Positions 9,507 through 18,368 are shown, counted from the stretch's first letter. The stretch is 23,822 bases of DNA from Hemicentrotus pulcherrimus (GCA_003118195.1 BEXV01000860.1:105104-128925); one strand, 5' to 3'. A program made the numbers and translations. The notes: generated by a model not told the origin, from the sequence alone.

Positions 9507-10030
9507 CCATTGGTCATCAAACGAGCCAATATCACTATAGTCCTGTCTGTTGGTATTTCAGATGAGTTTTTTTATGCACGTGCTTTTGCCCATTACACAT
9601 CCAAATATTGTATATTTAGTATGTTTTATGTTTAACAATAGTTTTGTATTTTTAGTAATGATCCACTCTTCAAATCACTTGAAAATAGTGAAAAATCACT
9701 GTAATCACTGTCCAAAAATAAAATACACACACAATCAAGAACGGCACACACAGAGCTGCTGTAAGAAATAGACCGGAAGGGACTTGGCCACCAAAAATAT
9801 CCCCTGAGTGCGTTTGAAATGGGGCTTGGTGACAGCAAAAATTGCAGTTAATCTCAGAGGTTAGCATTCACTTTGAGGTGCTGTATGCCGACAGGAAATA
9901 GAGGGGGCTAAATGTGTTATGAAACAGAATATATTTAGGTTGAAATGCAATTAACTGGTAGTCGATTTTTTCTCAAAGGTAGAGAGATTTTGAGAAAAAA
10001 GTGTGGAAGTGGGTACAAAAAAAAATGGGG
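9507..10030. other. Intronic sequence, nothing assigned
   Basis: No exon or repeat recognised. It ends in an A9 run and a G10 run (10018-10036) that abut the next inverted-repeat element. Confidence 0.5.
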
Positions 10031-10032
10031 GG

Positions 10033-10343
10033 GGGGATGTTTCACAAAGATCCAAAGTCGAACTTAACTCTAAATTGGACTTAAAAATTATGGAGAGCCA
10101 TCTGTAGCCTTAAAATAAAATATATTCAAAGTTGAAAATTTAAGTATTTTAGACTTTTTATCAATTCCACATTAAGAACATGAAATCTCCTTGATGATAG
10201 AAAATATGAAAGATTTGAATCAAAATGTTATACTTTTTAAAATTAATTAAAACAAATATTTTCATAGATGCTTATGGCTTTTCATAGTTTTTAAGTCCAA
10301 CTTAGAGATATGTTCAACTTAGGATCTTTGTGAAACTCTCCCC
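10033..10343. mobile_element. MITE with about 60-bp inverted ends
   Basis: The left arm (about 10033-10092: GGGGATGTTTCACAAAGATC, then CGAACTTA..TCTAAATTGGACTTAAAAATTATG) pairs with the right arm (about 10284-10343, reverse-complementing to GGGGAGAGTTTCACAAAGAT, then GTTGAACATATCTCTAAGTTGGACTTAAAAACTATG). Roughly 190 bp of AT-rich sequence separates the arms and has no coding capacity. The outer border is uncertain because the left end lies in a poly(G) run. This is the typical layout of a non-autonomous DNA transposon. Confidence 0.75.
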
Positions 10344-11005
10344 AGCTATTGTAAGTCTAACAAGATTAATGGTTGGTTTTCCGACGGTGTAAGTGAGATG
10401 GATGGAAAAGAAAAGGGAAAGGAAAGAGGTAAGATATATCCACTATTCAGCCTCAAATACAATGAATTGATTGCTTATTTTCTCTGGGAGGTTGAAATAC
10501 AGCAGGGAAATCCGATGTCATTAGCTGTGCTTCTCACCACCAGACATCTCTTTACAAATATGATATCATCTTTCACCGTCGGTCGATGCTCGACACTTAT
10601 GCAAGTTGTTATTTAAACAGTGGCGTAAAAAGGTCGACCAGAAAAAATATATCAGACAGATACTGCAATTGGATTTTGATGTTCTAATGAAAATAGACAT
10701 ATTAGTTGCTCTTTGAAGCTGTTTAAATATCACAAATGATTTGTGCCATGAATAAAGTTAATTCAATAATGCTTGTTACATCATTAGGGCAAATGTTTTA
10801 TAAGGTTAATCAAAGGCACAACATGGAACAAAATGAAAAGAAGCGGTAAAAAGAAGAAAAAATGTAAGTTGTTTTCTAATGAGAGATTAAATGAAGGGTA
10901 GAGGAAAATGCCAAGAAATAGACCTTATCAGTCAGAAATACATACTTTGAGTATAGGTTGGAAGTTTGCCATATTTTTGCACAAGAATGTGTACTTCCAA
11001 GTTAT
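10344..11005. other. Intronic sequence, nothing assigned
   Basis: AT-rich, with no coding-quality frame. A plus-strand open stretch (10398-10616) begins in a purine-rich GGAAAAG run and resembles no family I know. Confidence 0.5.
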
Positions 11006-11756
11006 GCCATTTTCGAATTGGCAATTAACATTCATTTCATGATGTTATTAATTTCTTCATCAATATATTAAAGTGACAGTGACTATCATCTTTGCATTTT
11101 CTGATTCTGAAGAAAAACAAGATTTGATGAAAAATTACTGTAAATCCAGAAACTATTGCTGAAATCCTGCTTCCCCCATACCCTATTACGAAAAAATGAA
11201 AAGAATTATTGACCGCCACTTGAAACTTCTGCATCGTCAGCTGTGCCACTTTGTCCTGACACTTCATCAATTTCTCAAATTATACCTTTGTTCACCTGTG
11301 TTTGTTGTAGGTGAGGGAAATTTCCAATAAACGCCATTTTTGAATAGGCAATTAACATTCATTTCATGTTATTGATTGCCTCATCGATATTTTGGATTAG
11401 TAAAAAAAAAAAAAAAGAGGTTAACAATAGAGATTTACTATTAATATCTTTGCATTTTCTAATTCTGAAGGAACACAAGATTTGATGAACAATTACTGTA
11501 AATTCTTAACCTATTGCTGAATTCCAGCCATCTCACCNNNNNNNNNNNNNNNNNNNNNNNNNNNNNNNNNNNNNNNNNNCCCCCCCCCCCCCCCCCCCCC
11601 CCCCCATGAAGAAAAAAAACTGAAAGGAATTAGTGACCGTCACTTGCAACTTCCCAACCTCAGAGCTACAGTCTTAGCCACTTCTTCTTGATGCTTTATC
11701 AATTTCCCACATGATACCTTTGTGTAACTGCGTTAAGTGTAGAAGAGGGAGGGAAT
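11006..11756. repeat. Tandem duplication of about 330 bp, second copy holding an N gap
   Basis: Copy A (11006-11332) and copy B (11333-about 11756) share GCCATTTT, GGCAATTAACATTCATTTCA, CTTTGCATTTTCT, ATTCTGAAG, ACAAGATTTGATGAA, AATTACTGTAAAT, CTATTGCTGAA, GAATTA.TGACCG.CACTTG and ATACCTTTGTG/TTC in the same order. The two copies have diverged by substitutions and small indels, including an A14 insertion in copy B at 11402-11415. Copy B is interrupted at 11538-11579 by 42 N and then a run of 26 C. Copy A has CTTCCCCCATACCC at the corresponding place, so the gap probably replaced a C-rich stretch. Confidence 0.8.
11538..11579. other. Assembly gap (N)
   Basis: 42 unresolved bases followed directly by 26 C (11580-11605). 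The C run is probably a low-quality read end next to the gap. There is also a single N at 15836. Confidence 0.98.
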
Positions 11757-11797
11757 TTTTAAGCAAACTTACCTGAAATATATCTACATAGCTTTCT

Positions 11798-11844
11798 TGA
11801 GATTGCAATGTAATAGTAATTCATTACTATATTACATTGTCTCA
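11798..11844. repeat. Short near-perfect hairpin
   Basis: CAATGTAATAGTAAT (11806-11820) pairs with ATTACTATATTACATTG (11823-11839), leaving a two-base loop (TC) and a two-base bulge. TGAGA (11798-11802) and TCTCA (11840-11844) extend the stem after a three-base bulge. It lies just left of the 1-kb element starting at 11928. The loop is too small for a typical microRNA precursor; it may be a small palindrome or the remnant of an inverted-repeat element. Confidence 0.6.
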
Positions 11845-11927
11845 GCACAAATGAACAGGAACTTACATTTCCACGTCATCAAAGATTTTCTTTAGCATTC
11901 CTTGCACTGATCTGCTAGTGCATTTTT

Positions 11928-12952
11928 GTCTCGCCTGCGTAGCAAAAAGCGAGACATACACTTTTTTGTAGGCGCTGCTTTTCCGGTGACGGCGACCTCG
12001 ACGGCGTCAACATCAAAAACTTAACCTAAGGTTAAGTTTTTGAATTTGTGATATAATTTTGAAAGTATAAGTTGTTAGTCAGTGAAACTTAGACTATAGG
12101 GATATCAAGTATCCCCAATCATGTGAGTAGAATTTCAGGTCACAAAGTCGTGGTCAAAGGTCATTTCAGGTAAACAAACTTGGACTTGTTGTGGCATCAA
12201 CATAAAGATTTTCAAAATGCTTCTTCTTCGTTATTTATCAACCAATTTTGATTCTGATTGTTTGATATGATAGGGCTTGGAGAGGGATTTAAAACTTTTA
12301 CACAGAATTGTTAAATTCATTATCTATGCTAATTTATGCAAATTTATTCAAAATCACAAAAAATGCTGCTTCTCCTTCATTTCTCGACCGATTTTGATTT
12401 GGTTTGCTTTATCTGGTAGAGCTAACTTTGGTTCACTAAACTTCTCCACCACATTTTGCAATTGTTCTCCATTATTTAAATATGGTAATTTATGCAAATT
12501 TATTCCAAAAATAACAAAAATTGCTTGTTCTCCCTCATTTCTTGACCGATTTTGATTTGATTTGCCTTATCTGGTAGAGCTAGATTTTGAACACTAAACT
12601 TCTACACCGAATTTTGAGATTTTGCTTATTTGATTTATTATGGTAATTTATGCAAATTTATTCTCCCTCATTTCTTGACCGACTTTGATTTGATTTGCCT
12701 TATCTGGTAGAGCTAAATTTGGAACACTAACTTCTTCACAGAATTTTGAGATTTTGCTCCATTGATTATATATGGTACTTTATGCAAATGAAATGAAATT
12801 ATGACCCTTCCAGGTCATTAAATTTTTATTTTTTGACCAGTTCAAAAGTGTACGACATAAAATTTACGATATTTGTTGTTGCGAGGTGCGGATGAGCACT
12901 TCGGCATTGACGTTCTGGTTTATCATATTGAATTGGGTTATGCAGGCGAGAC
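11928..12952. mobile_element. 1-kb inverted-repeat element with internal tandem units
   Basis: GTCTCGCCTGC (11928-11938) is repeated exactly in inverse orientation as GCAGGCGAGAC (12942-12952). The left end can also fold locally, since GTCTCGC (11928-11934) pairs with GCGAGAC (11949-11955). The interior has no long open frame. It contains four diverged units at about 12215-12356, 12357-12510, 12511-12657 and 12658-12790, each with CTTCATTTCT(C/T)GACCGATTTTGATTTG-like sequence, then (T)CTGGTAGAGCTA, and ending in TTTATGCAAAT. A DR1-like TGGTCAAAGGTCA lies at 12151-12163. I see no target-site duplication. I recognise it as a repeat of the kind common in sea urchins and other marine invertebrates; the family name would need a library search. 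Confidence 0.7.
12215..12790. repeat. Four tandem units of about 130-160 bp with octamers
   Basis: ATGCAAAT occurs at 12336-12343, 12492-12499, 12650-12657 and 12782-12789, at intervals of 156, 158 and 132 bp, each at the same place in the unit. Units 2-4 are clearly related; the first is more diverged (ATCAACCAATTTTGATTCTG). The octamer is the consensus for POU-domain factors; binding is not shown. Confidence 0.75.
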
Positions 12953-13440
12953 CGCCGAGAGCGTTTCCCTTGTTAGAAATTAGGATGTTCCCTTTTTTGG
13001 ATTGACTTTAATTGAGAAATGAGTAGCGCTTCTCCAGTTTCTTTTCCCAAATGCTTGTGTCTGCACACTCATTGATTTCTATAAGGCCTATGGATGTTGT
13101 GAAGTATCGACAAATGCACTCGGGTTTGTCATTTCAAACATTTACCCCATGCAGGCATGTTTCCCAGATCCATGGAGAATTGGATTTATTGAAACTGAAG
13201 CTTCTTAAGATACAAGGCTTTAGAGCCAGATTTTTTCGTCAGGAACTGTGTGCTCATTCTGTCTTGAACCTTGCAGATTGCCTTTTAGTTGTTATGCTAC
13301 CGTCTATCTTTATTTGTTCAGAAGTCATTTATGTTATATTTGCCTTTTGTCATTTCTTCCTTTTTGTGTTTTTATAATTTTTCATTGCCTATCACCTTCC
13401 TTAATACTTGCTTCCTTCCTCCCTTCCCATTTCCCTCTAA
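12953..13440. other. Intronic sequence, nothing assigned
   Basis: No exon is supported. The open stretch at 13051-13377 lacks a domain and runs into T-rich sequence. Pyrimidine-rich 13390-13438 precedes a SINE-like tail. Confidence 0.5.
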
Positions 13441-13540
13441 AGCCGGGTAATAATCTCCAAGTTTGGAAGCGCTAAGTGAATGTAATAAGTGCTATATAAA
13501 AACTGAGTATTATTGTTTTTATTATTATTATTATTATCAG
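13441..13540 (+). mobile_element. 3' tail of a SINE with (ATT)n
   Basis: GCGCTAAGTGAATGTAATAA, then GTGCTATATAAAAACTGAG and a (TTATT)n/(ATT)n tail, is the layout of the 3' end of tRNA-derived SINEs in this kind of genome. A similar but shorter GCAAAGTGCTATTATTATT tail lies at 18334-18365. No tRNA-like head is visible upstream, so the copy is 5'-truncated or the head is too decayed to see. It lies about 95 bp before the acceptor of the last exon. Confidence 0.5.
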
Positions 13541-13633
13541 TATCAGTTTATCATATTGTTATTATTAACACCAATTTATCATTTTGTCATTATCATCAAT
13601 TCATAATTATTTATCCCCTCTTCACCTTTGCAG

Positions 13634-13915
13634 GAGGATGGTCCGATACCAATGATCAGACTCTACCAGGATACCACCCAGACACTACCCATCTACTACC
13701 CCCTGGTAGAAGAAGGCCTAGCCGACGCCCCTGCAAACTCCGAAGAGCAGCTAGTAACCGCGGCCTTCAAGGAGGTAGGGCGCATCCTGTCCGCGGGGGA
13801 GAGGACAGGGGCACAGGAGACCAAGACTGAAGGGGTCGGATCGGAGGAGGTCGGCAGCAAGTGTGAGGTTCTGTCGGAGGAGCCCAAGATGGTTCCCTCA
13901 GGGATGGAAGAATGA
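13634..13915 (+). CDS. Last coding exon of the Tudor-domain protein
   Basis: This exon encodes 93 residues and a TGA stop (13913-13915). It starts after TTCACCTTTGCAG in phase 0, continuing exon 3533-3722. Residues 1-30 (EDGPIPMIRLYQDT, then IYYPLVEEGLAD) match the closing strands and helix of an extended Tudor domain: 'DG...V.LYD.....I...LV..GLA'. The other 60 or so residues form an acidic, Ser/Glu/Gly-rich tail with no domain, probably disordered. GC content is high (many GAG, GGG, CTG and ACC codons), in sharp contrast to the intron. So the protein ends soon after its last Tudor domain. In this family the C-terminal Tudor domain commonly contacts Piwi or organises germ granules, but that role is inferred from family membership. 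Other frames of the exon are open over similar lengths, which follows from its GC content. Confidence 0.78.
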   Translation, partial: EDGPIPMIRLYQDTTQTLPIYYPLVEEGLADAPANSEEQLVTAAFKEVGRILSAGERTGAQETKTEGVGSEEVGSKCEVLSEEPKMVPSGMEE

Positions 13916-14190
13916 TGGTGCGTTCACATCCCCCCTGATACCCATTGTGATTTTGCAAAAGAATAATTGAAAGCCATGTTTACGGAAAAACTGGGTTTGC
14001 TTGCAATTTCATACCATGGGGAGTGCAGGTTGAATGTTAACAATTTTTTTAATTCTTTGCATTGCTATTAGTCTTGCAGTACGGCTTGCACAACCTCCAC
14101 CCCCCCAAAAAAACAAAAAAACAAAAAATGATTGAAATACTATTAAATAACAGTAATAAAAACAATAAATAAATAAAGTAATCATAATCA
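13916..14190 (+). other. Probable 3' UTR of the Tudor-domain gene
   Basis: The stretch between the stop codon and the first cluster of AATAAA signals would make a 3' UTR of about 270 bases. It contains a C8-A7 run (14099-14108). The length is inferred; a longer UTR reaching the signals near 14820 is also possible. Confidence 0.45.
14155..14177 (+). promoter_or_regulatory. Cluster of polyadenylation signals
   Basis: AATAAA occurs at 14155-14160 and in three overlapping copies at 14164-14177. A T/GT-rich stretch (14190-14245) follows, as expected downstream of a cleavage site. AATAAA is common by chance in AT-rich DNA, so the position relative to the stop codon is the main support. Confidence 0.5.
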
Positions 14191-14227
14191 TTTTGATTAC
14201 CGATAGTAGTTTTGATTTTTGATGTTT

Positions 14228-14257
14228 GATTTTTTTTTTTTTTTGGGGGGGGGGGGT
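14228..14257. repeat. Poly(T)-poly(G) run
   Basis: About 16 T are followed by about 11 G. Adjacent homopolymers like this are error-prone in assembly. The minus-strand frames through it are compositional. Confidence 0.85.
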
Positions 14258-14319
14258 GTTCGCTTTTGTCTGAACAACGAAAATGAAGGGGACGAAATAG
14301 TATCGGTAATGAAGACAGA

Positions 14320-14570
14320 TGTAGAGGAAGAGACAGACAGACAGACAGACTGATGACAGAAAGATGACAGACAGAGACAGAGAGATAGAAGGGAAGGTAA
14401 AGATTCGTTTCCATTTAAACAGAAATGATATAGCCATCAGAGACAAAAAGATAACAAGACTGAAAACACATGACAAGAGAGAAGGCAAGAAAGAAAAATA
14501 GGCAGACGGGGCATGAGAAATGTTGAAGAAAGAGAGCTGGAATAGGAGGTTGAGAAGGAGGAGGAGAGTA
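14320..14570. repeat. GA-rich tract with (ACAG)n
   Basis: Purine-rich on the plus strand, with GACA/ACAG repeats at 14331-14350 and again about 14362-14385. It gives Ser/Leu/Phe-rich minus-strand translations, the mirror image of the CT-rich tracts elsewhere, and is not a gene. Confidence 0.75.
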
Positions 14571-16849
14571 TATGCATGAAGATGTGTGAACTCCTGAAAT
14601 GCTTGAGATGTGACAGTGACTCCATGCCTTCAACTAAATGCAAAACTAATTCATCAAAATTTGTATTTTCATAAATAACATTTCTTAGAATGTCACTTAC
14701 CCTGAGGAAACTAACCTGGTTTTTAATAATTTTATAATAGAGTCTAGCCTATATGTATGTGTACCCAGGATAATCAGGCTTTATGAGATGAGGCTTGGAG
14801 CATTCAACATCATATGTATAAATAAAAGTGTTAGTTTCATCCTTTTTCATTTGGAAATTACCTGGCTTTTAAATTAGTTTGGAGGGGAGTGATAACTTTG
14901 TGACTCTGATATGAACCTTGTATAAGTAGTAAGATAGACATTTACAAGTACATGTGTATTTACTATAAGATTTCAATGGTAAGTGCCAAATAGCTGGTAG
15001 AAATTCTGTTAAGATGGCTTTTAATAATTTCTCTTCACAAATATTTCTATTTGTTTTTTACTTTTATTCATTGATTCCATTTTTCAGTTTATCCATCTGT
15101 CTCACAAGAGTTTTCCTTTCTCAGAAATCTGAGAATTCTTTTCCTCACTCCGTTTTATGAAGACGGAAGCAACTAAAGCCTTGTTTGAACATGAAGCGGT
15201 AGATCGTGCAATTTTTAATGAAGCGTAAGGGTATTATGTTTCACATTTCTGTTTGTTATAACACAGAACTTAGTCAATACACCTGGGACCTTTGCTGAGC
15301 CCAACTCCCATCCATTTGCACATTGTTAAAACAAAAACGCAAGGGGTTAGCACTTTTTATCTGACAAGGCCCTAACGAAGTAGTCTCTTTGTAATTATTA
15401 GGATCAGTGTCCAGTAGTGCCGTGTTTGCGCCATTGATCTGGATTGACCAAATTGATTGATTCATAATATATACAGTATATATATAAAATATTATTTTTT
15501 TTTTTCCCCCCGTAAGATGAGTAATTTTAATAGTTTCATACTATTAATTAAATGTAATGTTGACTGTTATTGCATAGTTGTTTTAAAATGGGGGTACGCT
15601 ACAAGAGTCCTACATGTGTATCTCGCACCCCGGGGCAATGTGTCTGACACGGCCGGTTGTAGCAACTACTCCGAAGATCAAGATACTTTAATCTTGATCT
15701 AAGGATACATGAACGAACGAACAAACGATCTGACAAGGCGTAATGAAATTATTTAAATTAAGGTACTTTCAGGTGTTTTACAATCTGATTCTACTTCCAA
15801 ACTTGGCAGACCTTTAGGTTAGAGGTCAAATGAACNCCACCTTTACTCAAAGGCATCATCAGGTTAATTAACAAATTACTGGAAATGCCGTCTATTTAAT
15901 ACTACAGGGAAAGCGGAGCCACTGGCCAAACTTTAGGAATTTGTTTGATCTTTTGAGAAAGTATAGGACATGCCCATTTTTATCGGCAGGACAAGAATTT
16001 TTACACAATTTGAAGAATTCAACCTAGAAATATTTTTCTTCTTCTAATCTTCACGTTATCCTTATTATTTGTTGATACATACAAAATGGGAACACTCTAT
16101 GCCTACCAGTATGTCATTTTATTTTCCTTCAGCATTTTTGTATTTTCTCACATACACTCTGGGGGGAAGATGCCTGAAATACCTGCAGATGTAGTGAAAT
16201 TTTAATTAGATATTTGAAATGAAGTTGTGTCAATTCTGTCATTGTCTGGAAGTTTGACCCGACCCAGAAATGGTAACATGCTTTGGGAGCACCTAGAGCG
16301 TTCCTGCATCTTTCATTTCATGGTTGTATCAAAAATAAGTGGAACTAGAACATGTCACCTTTCCAAGAACATTATTTATTTGCGTATTATCCAGGGAATT
16401 TTGTCAGATGTTGTTTTCTTTATTTATAGATCTTGGCATAACAAAAACAATCAGGTAGGGCCTGAGGAACTCATTGGTTCTGTCAGGATAAACATCACCA
16501 ATTCACCCAGAAGAAAGAGACATAATATTGTGTGTCTGAAAGGAGGGCGTTTGCAGGCCTGCATGCCACAAAGCAAATTTCTGGTAACTCGATTCTCTGA
16601 TTTTTATTGGTCTATACATGTTATTCAAATTTTCAAAGATGACAGGGATTTCTAATTCTTTTTTGACTAATAAAAAAATGAATATGATTGATACAGTGTA
16701 TATCCCTAACTCGAGTAGTTTTGTTTCAGATAAGGACATATTTTTATAAAGTTACAGGCATTTCAGTGTAACAAGCTACATTTGGCACAACGGTGCTATA
16801 AACGTGCTTGTGCCAGTCACACAAAAATATCATTTCATCTAATCTGGGA
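14571..16849. other. Intergenic sequence, nothing firmly assigned
   Basis: No exon is supported. A perfect 10-bp stem, AGATCAAGAT / ATCTTGATCT, lies at 15675-15700 with a 6-base loop, and a T11-C6 run at about 15496-15511. The 142-codon open stretch at 16227-16655 starts without an ATG, shows no domain and has no codon preference like the Tudor exons. The short, diverse minus-strand frame at 15274-15465 overlaps sequence that could be an old repeat, but I cannot name it. Confidence 0.45.
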
Positions 16850-17110
16850 TTTCCCGCAGAAATGGATCATGCCCTAGCGCTAGAGGTCTCGCACCTGAGA
16901 TGCAGGGGCGAAGATAATGGGGAGGTAGAGGTATCATTCAGTGTGATGATCTGCTAATGAGGATATTACTTAGGCTGATTGATGTCATGGGGTCTTTTTC
17001 GGCGTGGCCAAGGCATCTGGGGAGGAACTCCCTCGACTACTCAGACAAAGAGGAAGCATAGGAGATGAGGTTGCCGTGGCGATGAGCACTTCTCGTCCCC
17101 CTCGGCTGCG
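16850..17110. other. GC-raised complex stretch, function unknown
   Basis: This stretch is distinctly richer in G and C than its surroundings, has no simple repeats and has no sustained open frame (TAA/TGA interrupt each one). It includes TGATTGATGTCA (16976-16987) and a CTGCTAATGAG core. It might be a conserved non-coding element or an old exon. The motif evidence alone is weak, because TGATTGAT also occurs several times elsewhere in the window. Confidence 0.25.
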
Positions 17111-17485
17111 TGGCCTTAAATGTTGAACTTACATGGTGGGTTTGTTTGACTGGTGTAGTATCAGATGAATCCCAAGGTTACTACGCCATTCTTTGTCTCT
17201 TCGTGCTCGTTTGTATTGAAATTTTAACTTCAAACTTCTCTGAGAGTCGTTGAACTCCTGACAGGTCTTCTTAAAGAGGAAGGCCAACCTTTTATAAAGA
17301 CAGAAACCAAAAATGTGATGAAATCATGAACAGATTAAGAAGTTTTTGTTAGGAAATCTATTAAACAATCAAGAAAGTTTGAATTTCTAAAACTGTAATT
17401 GGTCAAACTCTAACAAATCTATTGTCTACTCTGAGTTTTCTTGCAAACACCTCTCCATGCAGTTGATTGATAAATAATAATTATT
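17111..17485. other. Intergenic sequence, nothing assigned
   Basis: AT-rich with no coding-quality frame. It ends in an ATAATAATTATT run directly before the next inverted-repeat element. Confidence 0.5.
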
Positions 17486-18121
17486 ATCCCCTCGCCGACG
17501 AAGCGGAAGGGATATACATGTACATGTAGAAATGCTGCCGTCCGTCCATCCGTCCGTAACAATTTGGTTTCCGATCGATAACTTCAGAATGTTTGATGGA
17601 TTATAATGAAATTTGATATGAAGGTACATGATATCTAGATACAGGCTAAGTTTGATTTTGGAGTAGGTAGGTCAAAAGGTCACAGCTCATTAAATATGCG
17701 AATCTGGTTTCTGATCCATAACTTTAGTATTTTTTGACGGATTTTAATGAAATTTGATATGAAGGTTCATGGTATCAAAACACAGCCTAAGTTCAATTTT
17801 GGAGTACATGTATGTAGTTTAAAGTTCATAGCTCATTAAATATGCAAATCTGGTTTCCATTCGATAACTTACATGTAAGTAATGTTTGACAAATTTTAAT
17901 GAAATTTGATATGAAGGTACATGGTATCAAAATACATGTACAGCCCAAGTTCGATTTCTGAGTATGTAGGTCAAAGGTGAAAGGTCATAGCTCATTGAAT
18001 ATGCAAAAACACCTTATTATATATGTGAAAATATATATAATATAAAGTGTAGTCTAATGGAGGTAACCTGTTCTGACGTACATGTACATGTATATAGGCC
18101 ATTTGTACCCTACGAGGGGAT
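17486..18121. mobile_element. 636-bp inverted-repeat element with three internal units
   Basis: ATCCCCTCG (17486-17494) is matched inversely by CGAGGGGAT (18113-18121). The left end continues CCGACGAAGCGGAAGGGATA and a CCGTCCGTCCATCCGTCCG run (17539-17557). Three tandem units follow at 17561-17700, 17701-17846 and 17847-18005, each with AATTTGGTTTCC-like, GATAACTT, GA.GGATT.TAATGAAATTTG and ATATGAAGGT.CATG.TATC sequence and ending CATTAAATATGC. Direct repeats of AGGTCA occur in units 1 and 3. There is no open frame and no target duplication that I can see. Elements of this pattern are widespread in marine invertebrates; the superfamily is uncertain. Confidence 0.7.
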
Positions 18122-18300
18122 GCTGCACTTTGCATTGACTTGTCTAAATATTGTTCTTCTTAGTTGTTAGTAAAAAGAAGGGATAAATCAATTTCATAGT
18201 GGCAATGTTTAAAGCATTTGCCCATTGATTTATCAAACCTTTTCTTCCCAAGGTTGACTGCTTTGAGGGGCATGATTAAAAGTATTGTCTAAGGTGGTCT
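18122..18300. other. Short unassigned stretch
   Basis: No gene or repeat recognised between the inverted-repeat element and the SINE-like tail that follows. Confidence 0.5.
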
Positions 18301-18368
18301 CAAAACTGTTCAGTGCCCTGAGACAAAGTGGAGAGGCAAAGTGCTATTATTATTATTTATTATTATAA
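18301..18368 (+). mobile_element. Probable SINE 3' tail with (ATT)n
   Basis: GTTCAGTGCCCTGAGACAAA, then GCAAAGTGCTATTATTATTA, has the same closing layout as the tail at 13441-13540. No tRNA-like head is visible upstream, so it is likely a truncated copy. Confidence 0.4.

Larger units (their letters stand above)
3723..13633 (+). other. 9.9-kb intron of the Tudor-domain gene
   Basis: The intron begins GTGAGA and ends in TCTTCACCTTTGCAG. Both junctions are phase 0, and joining the exons continues the domain smoothly (VAAIE then EDGPIPMIRLYQDT). The intron is AT-rich and loaded with repeats: a DR1-bearing repeat, a 33-bp minisatellite, three MITE-like inverted repeats, a tRNA-like SINE head, a tandem duplication spanning an N gap, a 1-kb inverted-repeat element and a SINE tail. 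A small extra exon, or an intronic gene, cannot be excluded by eye. Confidence 0.7.

Noticed and set aside
11580..11605. Run of 26 C as a biological G-quadruplex tract
   Set aside because: It directly abuts the N gap and is probably a sequencing artefact; copy A of the duplication has only a short C run here.
16227..16655. 142-codon open frame on the plus strand
   Set aside because: It lacks an ATG start, has no recognisable domain and no coding-like composition. A frame of this length occurs by chance in 24 kb over six frames.
16976..16983. TGATTGAT as a Pbx-Hox site
   Set aside because: The same 8-mer or near forms occur at several other places in the window (for example about 15453, 17463 and 18679), so one occurrence carries little weight.
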